Below are positions 55,121-62,775 of a DNA stretch of 64,000 nt, in pieces (the stretch's first letter is position 1; each line of letters opens with the position of its first letter). A program made the position numbers and the translations under genes. Origin of the DNA: Pirellulaceae bacterium (lineage in GTDB: Bacteria; Planctomycetota; Planctomycetia; Pirellulales; Pirellulaceae); contig BPJU01000002.1 of NCBI GenBank assembly GCA_026004775.1, forward strand, positions 180,435 through 244,434, read 5' to 3'. The notes below the pieces were generated by a model. The model did no database searches, was not told the origin of the DNA, and worked only from the letters and a program-made list of their open reading frames with translations.

Positions 55121-56125
55121 TCATGGTTGGGTCCTCACGTTCATAGTATAAAACGGAACGCTGAAGTCAAATCGTCCCAGGCGCGTAACGGCGACGACCG
55201 CCAGCGAGCGGGGCACATCACCTGCGGTCGCTGTCTGGTCGATAAAGGCGGTAAGCAGCTTGCCGCCGGCACTATCCCGGACTTCGTAGTCTACCTCCCA
55301 TTGATGGCCGCTTTGGCTCACAATCCGCATTTCCGTGATTTTCACGGTACTCGCCTCCGGCCCACGAAGTTCCAAACAGGTTCTCCACCTATTCATGGAC
55401 GGGTCGAAGTACGCCACTGCCGCCGAAGGATGCAGTTCCAGCAGGTCGGCAACGTTCCAGAAAAGGGCTACCTGAAAATCCCGGGCTTTTGCCTTCGTTG
55501 GTGTGCAACGGATCACGCCCCGGTGGCGCCCCGGAACGTCCTGCTGTGGAAGTTCGATCAGCCAGTACTCCTCGTTCCTGTTGATTCGGGAGCGCTCGAC
55601 GGATGCACCGAAAACCGTCGAGTCCAACTGGAGTTCAGGTAGTTCGGTATCTGAGCGGACGTACAGGAAACCACATGTTTGTTCGCCAGGTGCTACGATG
55701 CCAAGGTCCAGCTCAGACGGTTCAATCTGAAAATCGGCGACGCTTGTCCACTGAACTTTGATCGGCACGACGGGCGTCCGCAGGTCGTTGGAAAAAAGTC
55801 GTATCACCGCTTCGTTCACCCCCAACTTTCGTGGTTCGACGGTGATCGTCAGCCGGATATTATCTCCGGGCATTATTAACGGGCTTGGCAGCCTGATTTG
55901 TAGGCACGTACATGAACTCTCGATGCGATCTATTTTCAACGGGCGGCCGCCTACATTGTGCAAGCGGTACGTGACGTCGAAGGGTGAGAATCTGTTTTCG
56001 ACGGCCGGGACGCGCTCAGGCTCGATCCGCAACTGCGCAGGGGACACTGGCGAGCTAGGAACGTGCGGTTGGCAACCGATCACGATTAGCCCCGCCAGCG
56101 TCGCCGCACGTAGAAGCCACCCCAT
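55121..56125 (-). CDS. DUF1573 lipoprotein
   Basis: ATG at 56125 has GGAGGA 8 bases upstream and starts a lipoprotein signal ending in VIGC (Cys18). The 334-residue protein carries a DUF1573-type immunoglobulin-like domain: VTYRLHNVGGRPLKIDRIESSC, followed by TCLQIRLPSPLIMPGDN. The SSCTC pattern is the family signature. A second beta domain follows. The start overlaps the end of the C39-like gene by 40 bases. Such proteins are anchored at the periplasmic membrane face and may scaffold redox partners. Confidence 0.85.
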   Translation of the reverse strand: MGWLLRAATLAGLIVIGCQPHVPSSPVSPAQLRIEPERVPAVENRFSPFDVTYRLHNVGGRPLKIDRIESSCTCLQIRLPSPLIMPGDNIRLTITVEPRKLGVNEAVIRLFSNDLRTPVVPIKVQWTSVADFQIEPSELDLGIVAPGEQTCGFLYVRSDTELPELQLDSTVFGASVERSRINRNEEYWLIELPQQDVPGRHRGVIRCTPTKAKARDFQVALFWNVADLLELHPSAAVAYFDPSMNRWRTCLELRGPEASTVKITEMRIVSQSGHQWEVDYEVRDSAGGKLLTAFIDQTATAGDVPRSLAVVAVTRLGRFDFSVPFYTMNVRTQP

Positions 56126-56655
56126 ACCAGAAGTCCTCCGCCACACACCGCTGCCACGGCGATCAACAGCCGGCGAAGCCACCCAGCCCAGTCGGCAACC
56201 AACCGGACCGGCTCGGACGACACCAGCACCATCGGCCCCTCAAAACTCTCCTGGAAATCCATAAAGCTGATCGTATGAAAACTCAACCCCTCCAATCCCC
56301 ATAAGTTCCGGCCGTCGGAGGCAAGGCCAGCTACTACTAACCAATGACCGCTCTTCCGCCGGGCCAATCCCAGGAACCGCCCGCGCAGCCGCTTGACCAA
56401 GTCCACGTCGCGCTCCAGCCGGTAGGTGTGCAAGCCCAGTTCCTGAGCCAACTTCTCCACCTGATCCACGGAATGCCCTTGATCGGATATTCCCAAACGG
56501 TTCACAAGCTCCTTCACGTCCGACACATCTTTTCGAAACACGTGGCAGGCTACGAAGAGTGCCCGCGCGGCGCTCTGTTCCGGTACGTCCGGATAAAGTT
56601 CGTCCTGCCATGAAGCGCTCACCAGCCACAGCAGACAACACAGGCTAACGATCAT
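56086..56655 (-). CDS. C39 peptidase-like protein without catalytic cysteine
   Basis: This 189-residue protein has an N-terminal hydrophobic signal, then a region matching the C39 peptidase layout: ARALFVACHVFRKDVSDVKEL, GHSVDQVEKLAQELGL and GHWLVVAGL with the His. A C-terminal membrane helix and basic tail follow (LLIAVAAVCGGGLLVWGG, RRRWRG). Where active C39 enzymes have Cys, Ala or Ser stands here, so it is probably a pseudo-peptidase that binds rather than cuts, like the ancillary domains of some bacteriocin exporters. It overlaps the DUF1573 lipoprotein gene. Confidence 0.65.
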   Translation of the reverse strand: MIVSLCCLLWLVSASWQDELYPDVPEQSAARALFVACHVFRKDVSDVKELVNRLGISDQGHSVDQVEKLAQELGLHTYRLERDVDLVKRLRGRFLGLARRKSGHWLVVAGLASDGRNLWGLEGLSFHTISFMDFQESFEGPMVLVSSEPVRLVADWAGWLRRLLIAVAAVCGGGLLVWGGFYVRRRWRG

Positions 56656-56700
56656 GAACGCGCTCCCGTGAAGCGGTAGGGGCTTGGGTTTTTTCTTACA

Positions 56701-56764
56701 GCCGATCCGAAAACCGTGTCGTGTGCTGTGAACAACGTGGCCGAGGGTGGTTTTTCGGATAGGC
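56701..56764. repeat. Inverted-repeat hairpin element (copy 2)
   Basis: Arms at 56701-56715 and 56749-56764 pair with one substitution and one extra base, and share the core ATCCGAAAA with the element at 38-101. It lies between two co-directional minus-strand genes, just after the stop of the DUF1573 gene at 56767, and could attenuate transcription between them. Confidence 0.5.
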
Positions 56765-56766
56765 AG

Positions 56767-57282
56767 TTATTGCGGCAAGTCTCTCCCGACGTGACGCAGA
56801 AGTTCCGTGAGGTCCCGCTGTTGCTCCTTGCCGATAACCTCTAGTTGAACGGGCAGAGCTAACACCTGCTTGCCCCGATCATCTTCCAACGACACGTCGA
56901 TCCTCAACGCGCCCCGAAACTTTTCTAACTCGTCCATCGAAACGACCACTTCCGCCAAGGTTCGGCCGCCCACAGGAATCTCTGTGTTGCCCACGGCCAC
57001 CCGCACGCAATCGCAGCTTGTCCGGAACCGAGAAATGCGCACCACGTGCGGATGGGGATTCTCCAGCCACACCCGCCGCATGCCGCTTTCACCCACACGC
57101 ACGACTCCCAAGTCTATAACGGTTTCAACTCCGGAACTCGATCTATCTGAGAACGACGCTACTCCATCAGTAACTACCGGACTCCTCAGATATCCCTCAC
57201 ACCCCGCGCTAACAATCAAGCCCAGCACTAACGGGGCGGCCGGAACTCGAATAACCGCAGCAAAACGAGTCCCGAAACGCAT
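56767..57282 (-). CDS. Short DUF1573 lipoprotein
   Basis: This 171-residue protein has a signal ending in SAGC (about Cys28) and a single DUF1573 domain: IDLGVVRVGESGMRRVWLEN, then RISRFRTSCDCVRVAV with the paired cysteines. AAAGGG lies 8 bases before the ATG at 57282. Together with the longer DUF1573 protein it frames the C39-like gene. The family is thought to be a periplasmic binding module. Confidence 0.85.
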   Translation of the reverse strand: MRFGTRFAAVIRVPAAPLVLGLIVSAGCEGYLRSPVVTDGVASFSDRSSSGVETVIDLGVVRVGESGMRRVWLENPHPHVVRISRFRTSCDCVRVAVGNTEIPVGGRTLAEVVVSMDELEKFRGALRIDVSLEDDRGKQVLALPVQLEVIGKEQQRDLTELLRHVGRDLPQ

Positions 57283-57491
57283 AGTGATTGCCCTTTAAGA
57301 AAAGAGGTCAGCCGGCGCGGCGGCACCGTCCCTTCAACAAAATAACGCCAGCCGATCCCCAGCTTGCTTAGGAGCGGCACAACAGGCTCAATGCCCGGAA
57401 CACTTACGCCTGCGAACCAACATGCATAACCTTCGTTTGACATGGTCCGAACGGACCAAAGTTTCCCATCCGGCACGGACAAGCGCTTCAC
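57228..57491 (-). CDS. Small protein, possible remnant of a thioredoxin-like gene
   Basis: The 87-residue frame starts with GTG at 57491, having AAAGGAGG 7 bases upstream, directly after the stop of the previous small gene. Residues 1-60 (PDGKLWSVRTMSNEGYACWFAGVS, GIGWRYFVEGTVPP) resemble the core of a TlpA/peroxiredoxin-like domain, but the CxxC site is absent and the C-terminus overlaps the DUF1573 gene by 55 bases. It may be a decayed redox gene that now yields a short product. Confidence 0.4.
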   Translation of the reverse strand: MKRLSVPDGKLWSVRTMSNEGYACWFAGVSVPGIEPVVPLLSKLGIGWRYFVEGTVPPRRLTSFLKGQSLCVSGLVLLRLFEFRPPR

Positions 57492-57496
57492 GACTA

Positions 57497-57688
57497 CCCC
57501 TCCTTTACCGTAGGAACCGGTTGGTCATTTGCATCTCTCAGTTGGCTCGACTGTTCACCAGACGAGCCCGCCCAGCCGATATGATAGCACATCAAAAAAA
57601 AAATAACCAATGTTGCTATTTGGCAATACACTATTCTGGTCCTCAACGCCCTTTCCGTTGTATCCACCGACGGCACACATCGTAGCAT
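57497..57688 (-). CDS. Small single-pass membrane protein
   Basis: This 64-residue protein has one membrane segment (IVYCQIATLVIFFLMCYHIGWA) and a polar tail (GSSGEQSSQLRDANDQPVPTVKEG). There is no good ribosome site. The DNA for the membrane part contains a run of ten A (57594-57603, plus strand). Function unknown; it is the first gene of the exported-protein cluster. Confidence 0.4.
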
Positions 57689-58003
57689 CACCCAGTTTTT
57701 TTCTTGAGCAGTGGAACGTCGCCGTTCCCCACACGCTACCCCATCGCCTCCTGCCACTCCAAACCCTCCGACTGCACGGGTATGCCAACCGTGGACCTGC
57801 GCCCTTTTTTTGCGGAATCCCAAGCATCCTCTACCTTTGTGGACCACCGTTGTTCCGGGATCGCATCCGGGCCGGCACATGGTCAGGACGGGGGACCACC
57901 CTTGCCTTGGGACAATGGGGACGAAAGGCTAACCGAAAAACCGCCTGCGAACCCGAAGGGAACCTACAGCAACGGTCTTCACCGAGCCGCGCAGCCGGAA
58001 CTT
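57689..58003. other. Intergenic stretch between the exported-protein cluster and the deacetylase gene
   Basis: In these 315 bases I see no gene with a ribosome site or recognisable domain. Both flanking genes are on the minus strand; a promoter for the exported-protein cluster should lie here, but no clear -35/-10 pair was found. Confidence 0.35.
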
Positions 58004-58912
58004 TCAATCAAAAAACGGAAATAGTCGTTTCAGTTCGGCCACATCCGGTTGCCGGCCATACTCGCAGATCTCGAATGCTTCAGCATACCGTACCCGCCGT
58101 CCCCGTTCTTCTCCGTACAACTTGATCAGCACGTCCCGATACCGATCGGCCTCCTGGCTTTGTCGTTGATGCCACCGCTGGCGGAGCCAGGCCAGCCGTG
58201 CGGCCTCGTCTTCCGCCGGCGGCACCGACCGGACAAACTCCTCGCTGCCGTTGGCCCCTCCCTCATACACCTGGCTGGCCAATTGATGAATGGCCTGGAG
58301 TTTTTGTTCGAACACCTCGTCGATCGCTACCACGATGTCCGGTTGGAAAGGGTAGGGTTTTTGGAATCGGTCGCTGGAAAAGAGGAACACCGGATTACGA
58401 GCCAGCGGCGGTACGTCCGGACAAAAGTAGGGAACCGTTACCATAAAGGCAGCATCCTGTACGAGAACTCCGACATAGCGATGATCCGGATGATAGTCCC
58501 AGGGGCGGTGGGATATGACCACGTCGGCTTTCCACTGGCGGATGAGACGCGTAATAAGTTTTCGATTTTCCAAGGATGGTACGAGTTCCCCGTCGTGGAT
58601 ATCGAGCACTTCGGACGTAACACCCAGGACACGAGCTGCGGCGGCCGATTCGGCGGCCCGCCGCTGGGCCAACGGGCCTCCGGCCATTTTCCAGTGCCCG
58701 ATATCTCCATTGGTGACCGACACCAACTTCACCTGGTGGCCTTGGCGGGCCCACAGCGCCGCGGTGCCACCGGCCTTGAATTCGGCGTCGTCCGGATGGG
58801 CACCGAAGACGATGATCCTTAGTTTCCCATCCTGGGGCTCCTGAGCAGTCGCTGGAGCGAAATTCCCCGCCAGCCCCGCCAAAAGCATCGCAACCAGATA
58901 AACGAACCTCAT
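58004..58912 (-). CDS. Exported PIG-L family deacetylase (LmbE-like)
   Basis: ATG at 58912, with AAAGGAGG 7 bases upstream, starts a signal peptide (FVYLVAMLLAGLAGNFAPATA). The 302-residue product has the zinc site AHPDD (residues 38-42) and the second motif YHPDHR, with AESAAAARVLG between, typical of PIG-L/LmbE N-acetylglucosamine deacetylases. The C-terminal half is a helical extension (QRWHQRQSQEADRYRDV). It would remove acetyl groups from amino sugars outside the cytoplasm, in keeping with the polysaccharide theme of the window. Confidence 0.9.
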   Translation of the reverse strand: MRFVYLVAMLLAGLAGNFAPATAQEPQDGKLRIIVFGAHPDDAEFKAGGTAALWARQGHQVKLVSVTNGDIGHWKMAGGPLAQRRAAESAAAARVLGVTSEVLDIHDGELVPSLENRKLITRLIRQWKADVVISHRPWDYHPDHRYVGVLVQDAAFMVTVPYFCPDVPPLARNPVFLFSSDRFQKPYPFQPDIVVAIDEVFEQKLQAIHQLASQVYEGGANGSEEFVRSVPPAEDEAARLAWLRQRWHQRQSQEADRYRDVLIKLYGEERGRRVRYAEAFEICEYGRQPDVAELKRLFPFFD

Positions 58913-59175
58913 ACGATTCCTCCTTTCCGGCAAGCGTTTCTCCCACGGCCCGCAGCACGCGTTCTGGGGGCCGTTTGGCACGGCAGAACATCTTGCTCAA
59001 GTTATCCGGACTACCAAATGCTCGAATCATTCAACCCTACCGCTTCCGATCGACGATAGCGAATATACGGGTTGTAGCGACCGCCGTCACCTGTGCGGGC
59101 TCGTGGCGCCGGTTTTTGGCGAGCGAGCCGCACGGATGCAACTCCAGACGCACCTATGCAAGGAGAGATAATACG

Positions 59176-59556
59176 ATGCGGGCGTTGATGGGCTTGCTGG
59201 CCGTGGGGCTGCTTTTTCCGGCGGCCGGCTGTTGTACTACCTGCCCGGCCCACACGGTTCCGGTGAGTTTGGAAGGGATGTACAATTTCTTGAGATACTA
59301 CGACGTGCACTGTGCCTGGCACTATCCGTATAGTTGCCCGCCCTGTCCGTATCCGGACGCGGCGACGGCAGCGATGTTGGGCTACGGTTATGTGCCGCCG
59401 CCTGAGCCGATCGCCCCGGGAACCCCCGAGGAGCGATCGGATGGTGATCAGCCGCAGCCGGAGGAATCAGCCCCCGATGAGTCCACCCCATCCACCGGTT
59501 TGTATTCGCCGGTATCGGCCCGCAGACAAGCCGGCGATTCTGGAGCTGACTATTGA
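59176..59556 (+). CDS. Small lipoprotein of unknown function
   Basis: ATG at 59176, with AAGGAG 10 bases upstream, gives 126 residues: a lipoprotein signal ending in AAGC, then a Cys/Tyr/Pro-rich region (CTTCPAHT, CAWHYPYSCPPCPYPD) and an acidic, Pro-rich tail (PQPEESAPDESTP). It is probably a surface-anchored structural protein. The GNAT gene starts inside its 3' end in another frame. It heads the polysaccharide operon but may have its own promoter. Confidence 0.6.
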   Translation: MRALMGLLAVGLLFPAAGCCTTCPAHTVPVSLEGMYNFLRYYDVHCAWHYPYSCPPCPYPDAATAAMLGYGYVPPPEPIAPGTPEERSDGDQPQPEESAPDESTPSTGLYSPVSARRQAGDSGADY

Positions 59557-59986
59557 GGCGTTCGAACCGGTGTCGATGGACCGCAATATCGAACGCCGAT
59601 TCGGTTTGATTGCGGGCAAGGATTGGCGGTGGCGGAAAGCGAGGCAGGTAGCGCGTGAATTGGATGCGTTGCCGAGCGGTTGTTTCGTGGCAGAATGCCA
59701 GGGGAAGCTCGTCGGCTACATCACCACCTGGGTGGAGGCGGAGGCGGGGATCGGCTTCATCCCGAATCTGGCAGTCGCCCAGACGCATCGCGGCCAGGGA
59801 ATCGGCTCGGCGCTGATTGAACGGGCCCTGACGTACTTTCGCAGTCTGGGGCTGACCCACGCGCGCATCGAAACGCTCGAGCAAAACCCGATTGGCCAGC
59901 ACGTCTATCCGCAGTGTGGCTTTGTCGAGATCGCTCGGCAGATCCATTATTGCCGTGCCTTGAACGATCAAGTACCGCCTCTATGA
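59477..59986 (+). CDS. GNAT family N-acetyltransferase (RimI-like)
   Basis: The 169-residue form starting at ATG 59477 begins just before the GNAT fold (VCIRRYRPADKPAILEL). ATG at 59441 has a better spaced ribosome site (GGAG, 7 bases) and would add 12 residues. The acetyl-CoA motif is NLAVAQTHRGQGIGSALIE, followed by ETLEQNPIGQHVYPQCGF. It probably acetylates an amine, perhaps an amino-sugar made by the neighbouring genes or a protein N-terminus. It overlaps the rmlA start by 4 bases (ATGA). Confidence 0.85.
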   Translation: MSPPHPPVCIRRYRPADKPAILELTIEAFEPVSMDRNIERRFGLIAGKDWRWRKARQVARELDALPSGCFVAECQGKLVGYITTWVEAEAGIGFIPNLAVAQTHRGQGIGSALIERALTYFRSLGLTHARIETLEQNPIGQHVYPQCGFVEIARQIHYCRALNDQVPPL

Positions 59987-60885
59987 CCGATTCGGCTACG
60001 GTTCCCGGTTCCCCGTTCCGCAAAGCCATCCTGATGGCAGGCGGCTCCGGCTCGCGGCTGCACCCGATGACTCGCGTCATCAACAAACAACTGCTGCCGG
60101 TCTATGACAAGCCGCTGGTCTACTATCCGTTGTCGGTGATCATGTTGGCCGGGATTCGGCAGGTGCTGGTGATTTCGTCCAACCGAGACGTCCCGGCATT
60201 CCGCGAACTTTTGGGGGACGGTTCCCAATGGGGAATGCGTTTTGAATATGCGGTGCAACAGGAGCCGCGTGGCATTGCCGAAGCGTTCCTTGTGGGTGAA
60301 GAGTTTATTGCTGGCGAGCCGGTGGTATTGGTCCTGGGTGACAATATTTTTTACGGGCAGGGGTTACGCGAGAAGCTGCTCGTGGCACTGGGCCGAGACA
60401 TAGGCGCCACGGTGTTTGCTTACCCGGTTCGTGATCCGCAGCGCTATGGGGTGGTGGAGTTCGATGAACAGGGGCGAGCGATCGCGGTGTGGGAAAAACC
60501 ACGGCACAGCCGCTCGCGCTACGCCATTACCGGGCTTTACTTCTACGACGCGCAAGTGACCGCGCTCGCCCGTCAGCTAAAACCCTCGCTCCGTGGTGAG
60601 CTGGAGATTACCGATATCAACCGTTGGTACCTGGAGCAGGGCCGGCTGCATGTGGAACGCTTTGGGCGCGGCTTTGCCTGGCTGGATTGCGGTACGGAAC
60701 ATTCGCTGCTTCAGGCAGCGAATTTCGTGGAGATGGTGCAGGAGCGACAGGGGTTCAAGATCGCCTGCCCGGAAGAGGTGGCGTATCGGATGGGTTTCAT
60801 CGACGCCGCCCAGCTTCGCCAACTGGCCGGCCAGTTCCGCAATCCGTATGGCGAATATTTGACCGAGATCGCGGAGTCGGGTTGA
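59983..60885 (+). CDS. rmlA: Glucose-1-phosphate thymidylyltransferase
   Basis: This 300-residue enzyme makes dTDP-glucose from dTTP and glucose-1-phosphate, the entry step for dTDP-sugars. Motifs: LMAGGSGSRLHPMTRVINKQLLPVYDKP (given here only as AGGSGSR...NKQLLPVYDKP), GDNIFYGQG with the metal Asp, YGVVEFDEQG, ITGLYFYDAQV and GELEITDIN. Length and motifs match the short RmlA type. It starts in a 4-base overlap with the GNAT gene and its stop overlaps the aminotransferase start by one base. No rmlB dehydratase is in the window, so that step must be encoded elsewhere. Confidence 0.93.
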   Translation: MTDSATVPGSPFRKAILMAGGSGSRLHPMTRVINKQLLPVYDKPLVYYPLSVIMLAGIRQVLVISSNRDVPAFRELLGDGSQWGMRFEYAVQQEPRGIAEAFLVGEEFIAGEPVVLVLGDNIFYGQGLREKLLVALGRDIGATVFAYPVRDPQRYGVVEFDEQGRAIAVWEKPRHSRSRYAITGLYFYDAQVTALARQLKPSLRGELEITDINRWYLEQGRLHVERFGRGFAWLDCGTEHSLLQAANFVEMVQERQGFKIACPEEVAYRMGFIDAAQLRQLAGQFRNPYGEYLTEIAESG

Positions 60886-62039
60886 TGGACACGGAACCGC
60901 CGATCCACATCCCGTTCAATCGGCCTTGGATCGGCTCGCGGGAACGAACGTACGTCGCCCAGGCCCTGGAGGCGGGTTGGCTGGCCGGAGATGGTCCGTT
61001 TGGCCAGCGGTGTGCCGCGTGGTTGCAGGAGCGGTTCGGCGTGCGGCAGGTGCTGATGACGCCCTCGGGTACAGCGGCTCTGGAACTGGCGGCGTTGCTG
61101 TGCGATCTGCGGCCGGGTGACGAGGTGCTGATGCCTTCGTTTACTTTCGTCTCCACCGCCAATGCCGTGCTGCGGTGCGGGGCTCGGCCGGTGTTCGTCG
61201 AAATCCGCTCCGATACGTTGAACCTGGACGAGTCGCTGTTGGACCAACAAGCCACGCCGCGAACTCGGGCGGTGATCCCGGTGCATTATGCGGGCGTCGG
61301 GTGTGAAATGCAGGCGATCCTCGATTGGGCGCGGCCCCGGGGAGTGCTCGTCATTGAAGATGCGGCTCAAGCCGTCAACGCCTCCTACCGTAACCGGCCC
61401 CTGGGAAGCTGGGGCGACGCCGGGGTCTATAGCTTCCATGAAACGAAAAACTACAGTTGTGGCGAAGGCGGAGCGCTGTGCATCAATCGCGACGACTGGA
61501 TCCCGCGAGCGCACATTCTTCGAGATAAAGGCACCAACCGCAAACAATTCCTGCGCGGTGAAGTCGATCGCTATACCTGGCATGACATCGGCTCGTCTTT
61601 CGTGGCAGCCGAACTCCTCATGGCATTTCTGTGGGCGCAGCTCGAACAGATGGACGAACTGACAGCCAAACGCCGAACGCTCTTCGAGCGGTACAAGGAG
61701 GGGCTGGCCGATTGCGAAAAAAGAGGCGATTTGCGCTTGCCGTGTTGGCCGGAACATTGCCAGCCGAATTATCATATGTTTTATGTGCTCACGGATTCCG
61801 AATCGGCACGCAATGCTCTAATAGCGCATCTGCGGCGCCATGGCATTCAGGCAGTGTTTCATTATGTGCCGCTGCATATTTCGCCGATGGGCCGGAAGTT
61901 GGGCTATCGCGCCGGAATGCTGGCTATTACCGAACGGGTAAGTAGTTGCTTGCTGAGGTTGCCCATGTACGCTGCACTCCGCAAAGACGAGCAATGCGAA
62001 GTGATTGATGCCATCCGGCAGTTCTTTGGCCTCGGTTAG
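60885..62039 (+). CDS. dTDP-sugar aminotransferase (WecE/RffA-like, DegT family)
   Basis: This 384-residue PLP enzyme starts in a one-base overlap (TGATG) with rmlA. Motifs: FNRPWIGSRE at the start, TPSGTAALELAAL, EVLMPSFTFVSTANAVL, IEDAAQAVNA and SFHETKNYSCGEGGAL, whose Lys carries PLP. The HETKN sequence is characteristic of the WecE type, which converts dTDP-4-keto-6-deoxyglucose to dTDP-4-amino-4,6-dideoxygalactose using glutamate. With the next gene it would feed an acylated amino-sugar to surface polysaccharide. Confidence 0.9.
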   Translation: MDTEPPIHIPFNRPWIGSRERTYVAQALEAGWLAGDGPFGQRCAAWLQERFGVRQVLMTPSGTAALELAALLCDLRPGDEVLMPSFTFVSTANAVLRCGARPVFVEIRSDTLNLDESLLDQQATPRTRAVIPVHYAGVGCEMQAILDWARPRGVLVIEDAAQAVNASYRNRPLGSWGDAGVYSFHETKNYSCGEGGALCINRDDWIPRAHILRDKGTNRKQFLRGEVDRYTWHDIGSSFVAAELLMAFLWAQLEQMDELTAKRRTLFERYKEGLADCEKRGDLRLPCWPEHCQPNYHMFYVLTDSESARNALIAHLRRHGIQAVFHYVPLHISPMGRKLGYRAGMLAITERVSSCLLRLPMYAALRKDEQCEVIDAIRQFFGLG

Positions 62040-62067
62040 CGGGGAGCACACTGTCCGAAAAAGTGCC

Positions 62068-62775
62068 ATGAATCGAGCTGCGGTTCCCATAGTGATTTTC
62101 GGCACAGGTTACCGAGCGCGTACGATCTGGGACCTTCTTTGCTGGTGTTTTGCAGAACAGTACGAAGTAGTGGCCTATTTTGACGATTTTCGTAAGGTCG
62201 GCGAAAGTGGGCCTGGAGGTGCTCCCATCCAAGGCACTTTCCAGGATGGTATCGTGTGGGCAGCCGAAAAAAAGTGTGCAGCGCTGATTGCATCCGGCAC
62301 GCGCCAAAGTCATGTCCGCAGCCAACTGCTCCGGCAGTTGCAGCAGGCAGGCGTTGAAATTCCCGCCCTCGTGCCGGCCGTAGCCCATGTTTCGCCGTCA
62401 GCAAAGATGGGAGCCGGAAGCGTGCTGATGCCGGGAGTCTATGTGGGGGCCAACGCCCGCATCGGGCCGCTTTGCTGTGCGTACGGCGGCGTGGTGATTG
62501 AACACGATTGTACGCTCGGCGAGAACGTGCTGCTTGGTCCTGGGGCGAAAGTTGCCGGATTGTGTACTCTGGAAGACGGTGTGTTTCTGGGAACAGGGGC
62601 CCTGGTGTTGCCGGGACGACGCGTGGGGCGAAGTACGTTGGTGGGGGCCGGCGCCGTCGTGACGCGCGACCTGCCGCCAGCCGTGGTGGCCGTCGGCAGC
62701 CCGGCTCGTGTCCGCCGCCGCATTCGGCCCGACGACGAAGTCCCGTACTTCACGCCCCCAGGGGATACGCCGTGA
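62068..62775 (+). CDS. NeuD/PglD-type sugar acyltransferase (left-handed beta-helix)
   Basis: This 235-residue protein has an N-terminal Rossmann-like domain (VIFGTGYRARTIWD, VVAYFDDF) and a hexapeptide-repeat beta-helix (VSPSAKMGAGSVLMPGVY, NARIGPLCCAYGGV, DCTLGENVLLGPGA, VGAGAVVTRDLPPAVVAVG). The His in VIEHDCTL is the family's catalytic base. It should acylate the amino-sugar made by the preceding enzyme. The ribosome site is poor; the start could be reinitiation 28 bases after the aminotransferase stop. It overlaps the glycosyltransferase start by 4 bases (GTGA). Confidence 0.87.
   Translation: MNRAAVPIVIFGTGYRARTIWDLLCWCFAEQYEVVAYFDDFRKVGESGPGGAPIQGTFQDGIVWAAEKKCAALIASGTRQSHVRSQLLRQLQQAGVEIPALVPAVAHVSPSAKMGAGSVLMPGVYVGANARIGPLCCAYGGVVIEHDCTLGENVLLGPGAKVAGLCTLEDGVFLGTGALVLPGRRVGRSTLVGAGAVVTRDLPPAVVAVGSPARVRRRIRPDDEVPYFTPPGDTP

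Noticed and set aside
57594-57603. Transcription terminator T-run (minus strand)
   Set aside because: There is no GC-rich stem before it, and it lies inside a plausible membrane-protein frame.
60711-61775. A 354-codon minus-strand frame opposite the aminotransferase
   Set aside because: Shadow of the DegT-family gene, which has complete PLP motifs on the plus strand.
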